Origin: Candidatus Altimarinota bacterium
GTDB lineage: Bacteria; Patescibacteriota; Gracilibacteria; BD1-5; UBA6164
Reading direction: 5' to 3'
NCBI GenBank assembly: GCA_022565555.1
Contig: JAIUMN010000002.1
Coordinates: 16,173 to 80,172, forward strand
DNA: 64,000 bases
Shown here in pieces: positions 55,119 to 64,000 of this stretch. The notes beneath the pieces were generated by a model. It did not search any database. It saw only the letters and a program-made list of their open reading frames with translations, and was not told where the DNA came from. The position numbers were made by a program, and so were the translations under genes. How positions within the stretch are numbered: position 1 is the stretch's first letter; the number at the start of each line of letters is the position of its first letter.

Positions 55119-56519
55119 TTAAAAAGTTTCAAAGTCAGCTAAGATAATCTTTATTCACACTTCATCTTCTTCAAATAATGTGTTATTTTCTTCTATTTCT
55201 ACATCTAGGATATATGAAAGCGCTTTCAATGTTTCATTATCACTTTCTATCCTATTATAATGAATAATTGATTTTTCAAAATTTATTTCTCGTAAGTTAT
55301 GAAGTCAACTTACTCTATCTATCTGAAATCATAAGGGAAGGAGTACATCTGCAAGTGCTGATGCGTATCATCATCTATTTGTTGCATTATAAATCTCGAC
55401 AGAAGTATGGTTCAAATATACATTTGGGTAGTGAAATACAAGATTAGCATATTGTTGAGTTTTATCATACACGCTATGTTTTCATCTAAAAGCTCATCAT
55501 GGAAGGAGAACGCTTTGTCCTCAAAATTCATCACGAAATGGAGTATAAAGTAATCATCATGCCTCACATTGACTTCATCTTCTACAATTATCGTGATAAT
55601 TTGCATTGAGCATATCAGTAGTATTCCAAGATCGGAGTGCGAGTCATATACGCACCATTTCAGTAAGAGGTATATCAGTAGTGAGATTATCACGAACAAT
55701 TTCATACAACTCCATGATTTTTCTTCGATCACGTATATATCACAGGTCTGATATTTTTTTACGTACTCAAGATATAATTTGTTGCTGCCTAAGTCATCTA
55801 TCAAAATCACTCGTTGAATAGCGTGATCTTGCATACATAAGGGCAACTTCTCCATCAAGATTCCATGTTCCCTTTCTTAAGATAAAGGTTTGATATCAAA
55901 AATTATTATTTGGAAATCTATTATCAACAAAGTTATTTTCAAGTGTCACTTCTACTCATCATATAGCATTAATTATTTCTTTAAAACCCTGAAAATCAAC
56001 ATCTACAGAGTAATCTGCTTGTATTCAAGTGACATTTTTTACTACTTCTTTCACTCTAGATATTGCCTCCTCATGTCAAAGGTACAAAAAACTTTGATAT
56101 ACAGCATTAATCCTTCCGTGATTACGCGTACCAGGAAAGTCAACGTAAAGATCTCGGGGAAATGAAAGAAAACTTATAAGTTCACGCTTATGATCAATTC
56201 ATAAAAGAAGTATACTATCAGTAAGATCTGCACCCTCATGTCATCAGCCACCTCTTCAAGTAACAAGAATATAAGTATTTTTTTCTATTTTATTTTCTCT
56301 ATCACCTGAAAAAGTATTAGATAACTGGCTTATAAAAGTATTTTTTTGCGTACTCTCTGAAAAAGAAAATACATGAAATTGTAAACCCTGAACAGTATGC
56401 ACAAATAATCCTCAAAGTATAAAAACTCACACTCCTGTAAGGAAAGTTATGATATTGCTCATATTTATAAATGCATTATATCGAGGAGCAGATTTAATTT
56501 TTTTCTTCTTAAATAACAT
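55119..56519 (-). CDS. LCP (LytR-CpsA-Psr) family cell-wall glycopolymer ligase
   Basis: 466 aa. An N-terminal membrane anchor (IITFLTGVGVFILGGLFVHTV) and then the LCP domain: DSILLLGIDHKRELISFLSFPRDLYVDFPG, GRINAVYQ, the Asp-Phe block VDFQGFKEIINAIGGVEV and YARSRYSTSDFDRGLRQQQ. The C-terminal end (SVEIYNATNRGGYASALAD) resembles the LytR_C domain. LCP enzymes attach undecaprenyl-linked polymers to peptidoglycan, a mark of Gram-positive-like envelopes. It starts the LCP-PBP operon. DNA-binding roles suggested for old relatives do not apply. Confidence 0.93.
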
Positions 56520-56580
56520 TTTTTCCGTAAAAAATAATTCGCAGACAGTATAAGGTTATTTTATTTTTTTCAAAAGTTTC

Positions 56581-56608
56581 TTGATTATATTCATTTGATT
56601 TTTATATA
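56581..56608 (+). promoter_or_regulatory. Weak candidate SOD promoter
   Basis: TTGATT (56581-56586), 16-bp spacer, TATATA (56603-56608), about 50 nt before the start. A/T-rich context makes chance matches likely. Confidence 0.35.
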
Positions 56609-56658
56609 AAAAACATTAGTATTTTATTCACGTTTATTTTTTAACTCAAGAGATGATT

Positions 56659-57240
56659 ATGAAACATGAACTTATAGCGCTCCCCTATTCACTTGATGCA
56701 CTTGAACCGGTAATGAGTAAAGAAACACTTGAATACCATTACGGAAAACATCATCAAACCTACGTAAATAAGCTTAATGAACTTATAGTTGGGACAGAAT
56801 TTGAAGATATGCCTTTAGAAGATATTATAAAAAAATCTTCGGGATGAATATTTAACAATGCTGCTCAAATATGGAATCATAACCTATTCTGGGAGAGCTT
56901 TAATCCACAATCCTCTCCTCTAGATAAAACAAATTCAAAACTAGCAATAATGATAGATCAAAGTTTTTGAAGCTTTGAAGACTTTCAGGTAAAATTTAAA
57001 GCGGGGGCACTTAGTAGATTTGGATCTGGTTGGACTTGGCTTGTTCAAAAATGAGAAACTCTTGAAATTTACTCATCACCAAACGCAGAAAATCCACTCA
57101 CACTTTGATGAGAAGCACTTCTATGACTTGATGTATGGGAACATAGTTACTATATAGATTACCGTAACGACCGAGGAACATTCGTCGATAATTTTTGGAA
57201 GATTGTTGATTGGACAAAGGTTGAAGCAAAGCTAAAATAA
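56659..57240 (+). CDS. Fe/Mn superoxide dismutase
   Basis: 193 aa. Typical layout: [15 protein letters not shown] (His ligand and gateway Tyr), [14 protein letters not shown] (second His), the strand/turn [10 protein letters not shown], and [16 protein letters not shown] with Asp and His ligands. Gly/Gln metal-choice positions do not settle Fe versus Mn. The start is ATG 56659: AAGAG lies 6 nt upstream, although ATG two codons earlier is also in frame. Cytoplasmic (no signal). It precedes the MoxR/Bat operon but has its own terminator. Confidence 0.95.
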
Positions 57241-57250
57241 TAAACATAGA

Positions 57251-57289
57251 AATAAAAATCCTAGACAATAACTATCTAGGATTTTTATT
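57251..57289 (+). terminator. Terminator after superoxide dismutase
   Basis: Perfect 15-bp stem AATAAAAATCCTAGA / TCTAGGATTTTTATT, 9-nt loop, 3' T run in the arm. Confidence 0.88.
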
Positions 57290-57344
57290 ATATAAAAAGG
57301 ATACTTAGTCAATGCATTTTATATCTTCTCACCTCTTTCTTACT

Positions 57345-57371
57345 TTGCAATCATAGTATTTTTTATACAAT
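57345..57371 (+). promoter_or_regulatory. Candidate promoter of the MoxR-Bat operon
   Basis: TTGCAA (57345-57350) and TACAAT (57366-57371) inside the recurring TATACAAT; spacer 15 bp. It is about 30 nt before the MoxR start. Confidence 0.45.
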
Positions 57372-57401
57372 AGTATTACTTTGTAGTTTAATAATAGTTA
57401 T

Positions 57402-58340
57402 ATGGAAAATTTACAAGCAAAACTTGGTGACGTACTTACAGAAGTTGGCAAGGTTGTAGTAGGACAAGATGAACTCAAGCAACATATATTAATTGCACTA
57501 TTATCTGAGGGTCATATTCTTATAGAATGAGCTCCAGGACTTGCAAAAACCCTCACAGTTTCAAGCTTTGCAAAAACTCTGGGGCTTGAGTTTCAACGTA
57601 TACAGTTTACTCCTGATCTCCTACCAAGTGACATCATTGGTGCTCGAATCTATAATCCTGATACTAAAAACTTTGAAGTAAAAAAATGACCTATTTTTTC
57701 AAATATCATCCTCGCAGATGAAATTAATCGCGCTCCAAGCAAAGTTCAATCAGCACTTCTAGAGGCTATGCAGGAATGACAAGTAACTATCTGAGATACA
57801 ACCTTTCCTCTTCCCTCTCCTTTTATGGTTCTTGCAACACAAAATCCGCTTGAGCAAGAATGAACTTTCCCGCTTCCAGAGGCACAACTCGATAGATTCC
57901 TTCTTCATCATACACTTGAATACCCAAGTTATGAAGAAGAATTACATATCATTCAAGAAGATGCTAATAGAAAAAATATAAAACTTAAAAAAATACTTTC
58001 ATCAGAAGATATTAAAGAACTTCAAGAAAGCATGAATTCAATTGATATTCAAGAAAGCCTTTATACATATATACTTGATATCGTAAGAGCAACGCGTGAT
58101 AAAGAAAAATACCCTGAATTGATGTACTGAGCTTCTCCGCGTGCCAGTATAGCACTCCTCAAATCATCATATGCAAAATCACTTCTAGAAAATCGTAGCT
58201 TTATCCTTCCGGAAGATATTAAACTACTTGCTATTCCAGTCCTAAGACATAGGATTATACTTTCATATGAAGCGCTTGCAGAGGATATTAGCGCGGATGA
58301 TATAATTAAAAAAATACTTGATAATACTTCTATAGTATAA
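57402..58340 (+). CDS. MoxR family AAA+ ATPase
   Basis: 312 aa. Walker [13 protein letters not shown] (first Gly is TGA), Walker [21 protein letters not shown], the sensor region [20 protein letters not shown] and the AAA-lid helix around [20 protein letters not shown], all classic MoxR. It works as a chaperone for VWA and DUF58 partners. The TAA overlaps the DUF58 start by one base (TAATG). Together with the next five genes it makes a complete MoxR-DUF58-BatD-BatA-BatB-BatC unit. Confidence 0.96.
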
Positions 58341-59158
58341 TGAAGAAAGTCCATATACAGATACAATCAAAAAAAAATATTGGGACTGAATTACTCTGAA
58401 AATTCAGGAGTGTGTTTCTGTGACACGGTATAGAATTTCGGGACTTTCGAGAGTATAGCAATTGAGATGATGCAAAATACATAGATTGGGTTGCAAGCAG
58501 TAAAGAACAAACACTCATAATGCGTCGATTCCAAGAAGAGCGTGATTGAATATTACAACTCATCATCGATGAATCGGAAAGCTTATTCTACGAAAATAAT
58601 CAACTCAAAAATCAACTCAAAAATCAACTTGTTAAACTCATAATCCAAGCGAGTTTATACTCTGGAATGAAACTTACTGCTTGGCAACTTTGAGAAAAAA
58701 GACGCGATATGGTATATCATAAAAACACAAGGATTACACAAAAAAAATTACTTCAGAACTACAAAGGGGTATTTCGATCAGATTCACAACTGAGTCTTAA
58801 GGAGTTTGTAGAGAAAAAACAAAAACGTGCCATCTATGTTATCATAAGTGATTCTCTTGATATAGAAGAAAAGAGTCTTAAGGCTCTTTCTCAACTTCAC
58901 GATGTAATATATCTCCATATTTCAAGTAGTTTTGAAAATACACTTAAATGAGATTGACTTCAATCTCTTCTTTGAGAAACAAGGTATTTTCTTGACCTTG
59001 ATAATGAAAGTCATAAAAATACCTATCAAACAAGACGAATAAAAGAACTTTGAGATTTTAAAAGGAAACTTCATTCATATAAGATACGTGTATGAATATT
59101 TGAAACCTGAGAAGACCCTGTAAGAGAGATAATAAAAACCTTAGATACTCATTTTTAA
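58340..59158 (+). CDS. DUF58 protein
   Basis: 272 aa. The DUF58 mark GIEFRDFREYSNGDDAKYID leads into IDWVASSKEQTLIMRRFQEE. A VWA-like core with LQLIIDESESLFYE follows. An insert of three NQLK-type units occurs right after this strand and the MIDAS-like Asp-Ser-Ser is only partly kept. The DUF58 domain usually associates with MoxR. The start overlaps the MoxR stop and the BatD-like gene follows after 4 nt. Role: part of a membrane/periplasm complex of unknown activity. Confidence 0.88.
58598..58630 (+). repeat. 12-bp in-frame tandem repeat in the DUF58 gene
   Basis: Two full and one partial copy of AATCAACTCAAA (58598, 58610, 58622), coding NQLK-NQLK-NQL in a helix. Slippage could change the protein length by four residues. 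Confidence 0.75.
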
Positions 59159-59162
59159 ATAT

Positions 59163-60056
59163 ATGAAAATTATAATATTTTTCTTCTTATTAATTCTGAG
59201 TTTCACGCAATTATATGCAGATATATACTCAGAACTCTCTATATCTCATACCCAAATCACTCTTGGTGAATCTATTATACTAGAACTCACTCTAAGTAGT
59301 GAAGATATATATTGAAATATAGATTATTCTATAGAATGAATAGATAATTTTTGAATATTCTCACGATGACAAAAGTTTCAATTTCAAAATATCAATGGAG
59401 AAATGCAGTGAAGTATTACATATAGATTACAACTAGAAGCGAATGAAGTTTGAAGCTTTAAAGTTGGACCGAGTAGATTTAAAATTGAAGATACAACATA
59501 TATTAATGAGACTATACATACAGTTGAGGTTATCTCAAAAGATCCCCAGATAACTTTACAAAATTTAGAAGAATGAAGTATAGAAGAAGAGATATTTCCG
59601 AGAGAACAAGAGCTTTATGGGCTGATAACAGATAAAAAAACTATTTTTTCATTAAAATATACAAGTTATATTATCTTTCTTATCATCCTCAGTACTATAC
59701 TCTGATATATACTAAAAGTATTTCAAAGATCTCAAAAAGAAAAAATAAGCTCTCTACCAGAAGTGTATATAAGTTATTATGACATGTACTTCTCAGGACT
59801 ATCAGAGGCTGACTCAAGTAATATATTTTATAAAAAATATATTACTTGAGTTGAGCATTTCTTAACTAAACAAGACAAAAATAAGAAAGAATACAATCCT
59901 TTAACACTTACTGAGATGCTGAATCACAAGAGCTTTCAAAACTATTGACTGAAGAGTGATTTTATAATTCTCTATCAATCCTATTACCAAAAAAAGGAAC
60001 TTACAAACGAAGAAAAAAAGTGATATATATATGCCCTTAAAAGATATTTCACCTAA
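59163..60056 (+). CDS. BatD-like membrane protein
   Basis: 297 aa. Signal peptide MKIIIFFFLLILSFTQLYAD, then an extracytoplasmic beta-rich region of BatD/Oxygen-tolerance type (TLGESIILELTLSSED, IDNFGIFSRGQKFQFQ, EVGSFKVGPSRFKIED), one transmembrane helix (YIIFLIILSTILGYILKVF) and a cytoplasmic helical tail. About half the size of full BatD proteins, having one domain instead of two. The last base of its stop is the first base of the next start. BatD identity rests on fold style and operon position. Confidence 0.8.
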
Positions 60057-61069
60057 TGATCAACTACCTTTTACAATTCCGTCTCGAATATCCACTTATT
60101 ACACTTATAAGTGTAATATTTTTTGTGACTCTCTATGTTATTATAAAGTGATCGTGAAATTACGGGGTAAAATTTAAGTATACCTATCTACTAAAGCATA
60201 TATACCCTAGAAATAATATCTATAATCATATATTTCAAATATGAATTATAGTCATACTTATATTCTATTCACTCATACTTTGAATCCCTTACCTTGAAAA
60301 CCAAACGGAACGCATAAAAAAAGAATGAAACGATATTGTCTTTGTGTTTGATGTAAGTTATTCTATGATAGCTCGTGATATAGTTCCAAATAGACTTGAG
60401 GCAGCAAAAGATATGTTTTCTGATCTGAGTGATGAATTATGAAATAATAGACTTTGACTTGTACTTTATGCTTGAAAAGCATTCCAATCTGTTCCGCTTT
60501 CTTTTGATACAAATTTTATGAAACAAGCCATATCTGATATACAAGTAGAGAGCCTTCCTCAGATGCGCTTGCGTGAACTACAGGGTACTGCAATTGGAGA
60601 TGGACTACTTATGGGATTACAATCTCTTATGACAAGTGATGATGAAAGAGAAAAGATTATCATACTTATGACAGACGGAGAAGAAAATAGAGGTATAGAA
60701 AGTAGAAAAGTAATTCCATTATTACAAGAGAATAATATAAAAGTATACAGTATAGCATTTTGAAAAGATGAAAATGCTACTATAGAAATAACGAATCATT
60801 TTTGAATTCGGGAAATCCTTTCAGTGGGGTGAATTGATGAAGGCTTACTTCAAGAAATATCCAAAGAGACTTGAGGAGAATATTTTTGGGCAAATAATCT
60901 TGATACCATTAATGAAATAATTGCTTCACTTTCAAAATTGAGCACCTGAATACTTGAATTTGAAATATTGAACACTAAAAAATATATACTCAAAGAATTA
61001 ATAATTGCACTTATAGTTAAGCAAATACTACTAGCATGATTATTTATACATAAAAAGATACAATATTAA
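60056..61069 (+). CDS. BatA-like VWA-domain membrane protein
   Basis: 337 aa. Two N-terminal membrane helices, then a VWA domain with the MIDAS D-x-S-x-S motif in FVFDVSYSMIARDIVPN, further metal-site residues in GTAIGDGLLMGL and IIILMTDGEENRGIE, and a C-terminal membrane helix (ELIIALIVKQILLAGLFI). It would sit in the membrane with the VWA facing in or out depending on topology. Its start overlaps the BatD stop (TAATG). BatA/BatB pairs bind partners through the metal site. Confidence 0.92.
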
Positions 61070-61072
61070 ACT

Positions 61073-61954
61073 ATGTTTTACAGAAAAAAGATACAAATAC
61101 TGGCTTTATTATATATCTTTAGTATGTCTTTCCTTATACTCTGAGTACAAAGTATGAGTGATATAAGAGATATAGTAGTAGTAGAAACTCAAAAAGACGA
61201 GCAAGCTCAAGATCGAACTGTTATACTCCTCGATGTATCAAAAAGTATGAATATACGCGATATGGAATGAAATCAGTCAAGATTACATTATTCAAAAAAA
61301 CTTATACAATCTTATGTTGAGCAAACTCAAAACCTTATATGACTTACTATATTTGCTGGAGAATGAGTTAATATACTCCCGATAAATGATCAAAAAAAAC
61401 TTTTTATTGATACACTTCAGTGACTCGATTACAGACATGTTCGATTACAGTGAAGCCGTATCAATGATGGTATCGCTCAAGCTTATAGTTTATTTGGAGA
61501 TGAATATTGAGGAAATTTAATTATATTTACTGATCAGGACAGTTATGAATGATATTGATACAAAGATGATATCCAAGCACTTGGTACGCTTCTCAAAAAT
61601 AAAAATATAAATGTTACGCTCGTATGAGTAGCATCAGAGAGCTGATGAAATATAGAGATAGGAAGAGATATTTTTTGAGAAATACTTTATAAAACATATC
61701 AATGACAAACCGTGAATGCTCCTTTAGAGAGGGATTTTCTAAAAGAAATATCACAACAACTATGAGGAGTGTATCTTGATGGAGAAGAATTTTTTCTTGA
61801 GCTTGATACTATCGACATACCAAGAGAGTCAATATCTCTTAGCTTATCTACACTCCCCTATATTATACTTTCTCTTACCCTATTTATGTGATGCTTATGA
61901 GTCTTATTTTGATACACAAGAAAACATAAGGCTACTATTATTTCTAATTCGTAA
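61073..61954 (+). CDS. BatB-like VWA-domain membrane protein
   Basis: 293 aa. One membrane helix at the start (IQILALLYIFSMSFLILGV), VWA with MIDAS TVILLDVSKSMNIRDMEG, the GSRINDGIAQAY threonine position replaced by Asn-Asp, and NLIIFTDQDSYE where Thr-Asp-Gly is T-D-Q. It ends in a membrane helix (LPYIILSLTLFMGCLGVLFGY). The altered second and third MIDAS elements suggest weakened or changed metal binding. It follows BatA after 3 nt. Confidence 0.88.
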
Positions 61955-61961
61955 AATATAA

Positions 61962-62702
61962 ATGATACAAAAAATATTTCTTCTATCTTGATTGATATTT
62001 CTACTTTCTACACTCAGTGCCTGTAGTGGTCATTTAAGTACAGAATTACTTGAAGATATAAAAATAAATCAAGAGTGGCATAAGCTTGAAAATATTATTT
62101 CAGAACTTGAAAAAGAAGACAAGCACAATTGGCAAGGATTACACAATCTTTGATATTTACATTATATCCTTTGGACACAAAAGAGGGAGGATATATCTTG
62201 ACTCATACTGAGCTATGAATACTTCAAAAAGAGTTATGAAGTATGAGAAGATATGAGAACAAAACATAATATTGATATCATAGAGAAACTCCTTGCAGAA
62301 TATAGAGAAGAAGAAAATACAGAACAAAATGATGTAACTCCGGGAGATTATAGTGAGTCAGATGAAGAGCAAGAAGACTCAAGCTGAGAAAGTCAAGAAG
62401 ATGAGCAAGGTGAAAACTGAGAATGACAAAATACTTCTCAAACTGAAACATGAAATTCAGAGTGAGAAGATGAGCTATGACAGCATTCCATACCTATATT
62501 TCAAGAACTTTGATATAACTCAGAAGAAGAGCTCCTTAAGGAACTTGAGAGATATACTCATGAAATACTTGATACACAAAGACAGTATCAACACCATCTC
62601 AGACAACAATATCAAGAAAATATCTCAGACTTTGATGGGTTTTTTGGGAGGTGAAATCCATTTTTCCAAGATATGCGAGAACAGTGAGAAAAGGATTGGT
62701 AA
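61962..62702 (+). CDS. BatC-like lipoprotein with TPR-like helices
   Basis: 246 aa. Lipoprotein signal: GLIFLLSTLSAC with the lipobox Leu-Ser-Ala-Cys, so it is a predicted Lgt substrate. The next ~110 residues look like two or three TPR-like helix pairs (WHKLENIISELEKEDKHN, LHNLGYLHYIL, YFKKSYEVGED). A strongly acidic, Ser/Gly/Glu-rich stretch follows (about 125-180, several TGA glycines), and then a helical tail. BatC-type proteins with TPRs close the Bat operon in Bacteroidetes and others. The lipidated form would tether the complex outside the membrane. Confidence 0.85.
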
Positions 62703-62744
62703 ATAATAAAGCCACTTTTAAAATTTAAAAGCGGCTTTATTATT
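62702..62744. terminator. Terminator of the Bat operon
   Basis: 21-bp stem with one mismatch (arms begin AATAATAAAGCC and end GGCTTTATTATT) and only an A loop; T-rich 3' arm. It also faces the convergent YtxH-like gene. Confidence 0.85.
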
Positions 62745-62756
62745 TAAATCACCTGT

Positions 62757-63263
62757 TTAAGATTTTTTAATTTCATCTTTTGTTTTCCTGATTTTTTCTG
62801 ATCATTTCTCAAGCTTTTCATCAAGTACCTCCACCCTTTCTCAAGCTTTATTCATCTTTGATTCAGTCTTTTTCTCTAAATCATCAACATGTCAGATAGC
62901 TTTCTCAAGTTGGTGTTTGAGTTTAGAAAACAATCATAAACTAGAGTTTTTTACTTTTGAGTATTCATCGGAAATATTGATTTCATTCAGTAATTTCTCT
63001 CATTCTTTAAGATATTTTTCGGCGTATACTTGAAACTTTTCTTTTGCTTCTCCAGCTTTTTCTTTCCCAGCTCATGAAAATAATTTATTATCAATATCAT
63101 TTATGAAGTTTTTTTGTATCTCAAGGAAGTTTTCTGCGAGCTTTTGGGCATCATCTTTTGACTTCATTTGAGTAGGCATTTTCTTTTTTCATCTATAGAG
63201 TGATCATACTATACTTCAAGCAACATATCACGCTGTAAGGAAAAGTATTTTTTTTCAAAACAT
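62757..63263 (-). CDS. YtxH-like membrane-anchored coiled-coil protein
   Basis: 168 aa. The N-terminal helix KKILFLTAGYVAGSIVGSLY has the glycine-studded membrane segment typical of YtxH/gas-vesicle-like small proteins, followed by Lys/Glu-rich amphipathic helices to the end (KIRKTKDEIKKS). The family is associated with stress but has no known mechanism. It is convergent with the Bat operon and divergent from the Clp gene. Similar small proteins occur next to stress genes elsewhere. Confidence 0.75.
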
Positions 63264-63465
63264 AGTATAAAAGTAAAAAAATAAACTTTGTACAGACATA
63301 ATACGAGAAATAAACCAAGTAATATGCTATGATAGTATATAGGATAATACAAAAATCACAACTGATTTTTTAACATAATTTGTTCGACTTCACTTTACAA
63401 GACAGAAAATATTCCTAGACTCATTATACTTTTATTATTATAGCATTTTAGAAAAAAATAATTTT

Positions 63466-64000
63466 ATGATACAAAAAAATTTCTCAAACTGAGTAAAGAA
63501 TGTACTTATAGGGGCGGAAAAAAAAATACAAGTACTTGGCTATAAAGAGTTGTTACCAGAAGATATATTTTTAGAAATATTAGAACAGGCAAAATGAGGT
63601 ATAAAAGAGATATTTACACTCTACTGAGTTGATACAAAGTTAACTCTTGAAATACTAGAGCGTGGGATAATGAATACTGATACAAAAAAAAGGAAATGAG
63701 TATATAGTTGAATGCATCAGAGATCGAAGGATATCCTCCTTAGTGCACTCAAAATTGCTGCTTGACACAGTAAATCAGAAGCGACGCTTGAAGACTTAAT
63801 TCTTGCATTGATGACACAAGATAACTGGCTTAGTAATTTTCTAGAATATATAGGTATCAATCCAGCTGATATTGAAACAAATCTTCTTGATCTTACGCAG
63901 ATGTGAGTAAAAGACGGATTATGAAAAGGTAAATGACAACAAATACAATGAAATTCTGACTCGATTGAAGAGCTTTTTTGAAACCTTGCTGATAATATAT
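63466..64000 (+). CDS. Clp ATPase N-terminal part (ClpB/ClpC-like), cut by window edge
   Basis: 178 codons visible. The double Clp-N repeat is present: NFSNGVKNVLIGAEKKIQVL and the second repeat with QRSKDILLSALKIAAGHSKS then ATLEDLILALMTQDNWLSNF. This N-domain precedes the first AAA+ ring in ClpA/B/C. The linker is longer than usual (GLGKGKGQQIQGNSDS, TGA-rich). Whether it is a disaggregase (ClpB) or protease partner (ClpC) lies beyond the window. The 202-bp A/T-rich gap upstream holds several TATAAT-like strings but no convincing promoter. Confidence 0.88.

Noticed and set aside
55412..55858. 148-codon minus-strand ORF
   Set aside because: A second frame inside the LCP gene; no family features and the LCP frame is complete.
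1..64000. Widespread in-frame TGA as evidence of pseudogenes or frameshifts
   Set aside because: TGAs match glycine columns, frames are otherwise intact with TAA/TAG ends, and spacing and overlaps are those of live genes.
1..64000. tRNA genes, CRISPR arrays, transposases
   Set aside because: No tRNA-like cloverleaf ends, spaced repeats or DDE/serine recombinase motifs were seen in gaps or ORFs.

Overview
AT-rich bacterial chromosome in which almost every gene reads through in-frame TGA codons. The TGAs sit where invariant glycines belong: the DnaA Walker A loop, the rhomboid GxSG motif, the site-2 protease HEYGH, the RNase III signature and the MoxR P-loop. TAA and TAG are the only stops. 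This is genetic code 25 (UGA = Gly), so the organism is a member of Absconditabacteria (SR1) or Gracilibacteria (BD1-5/GN02); the window cannot separate the two. All coordinates below assume code 25. Translation with the standard code shatters nearly every gene.

Layout. 1-6.9 kb: tRNA/rRNA methylase, RNase III, YggT, FtsW, HolA, Dus and two small overlapping unknown genes. 7-20 kb: topA; a very large LysM surface protein without an ordinary start codon; rhomboid and Lgt; a secreted M23 peptidase with PG-binding and SLH-like domains; two unknown sister-like genes. 20-26.5 kb: ftsK followed by an accessory-looking stretch (AT-rich multi-pass protein with a pentapeptide-like sensor region, RhuM-Fic fusion, 48-bp perfect palindrome, unknown genes). 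26.5-31 kb: adk, RNase P RNA, an ATP-grasp ligase facing a DUF1704 peptidase, and a lytic transglycosylase. 31-37 kb: dnaA with an origin-like leader, a TrmA-family methylase, a lysozyme-like unknown, an HD hydrolase and an RseP-type protease. 37-45.5 kb: a 1289-aa unknown, a prepilin, rlmN, secD and bcp. 45.5-56.5 kb: DedA, NUDIX, MurD, then a run of secreted or envelope proteins (phosphodiester glycosidase, PGRP-type amidase, class A PBP, LCP) with ybaB between. 56.5-64 kb: superoxide dismutase, a complete MoxR-DUF58-BatD/A/B/C operon, a YtxH-like protein and the start of a Clp ATPase.

Working together. The window is rich in peptidoglycan synthesis (FtsW, MurD, class A PBP, LCP) and peptidoglycan cutting (M23, MltD-like transglycosylase, amidase, possible lysozyme-like protein). 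It also holds membrane proteolysis (rhomboid, RseP), lipoprotein modification (Lgt), export (SecD) and oxidant defence (SOD, Bcp). This fits a small Gram-positive-like envelope and an episymbiotic or predatory lifestyle, although lifestyle is inference. Genes are packed tightly, with TAATG and 10-nt start/stop overlaps. Several convergent pairs overlap by 3-18 nt, and terminator stems often contain stop codons. No tRNA, CRISPR or transposase was seen.
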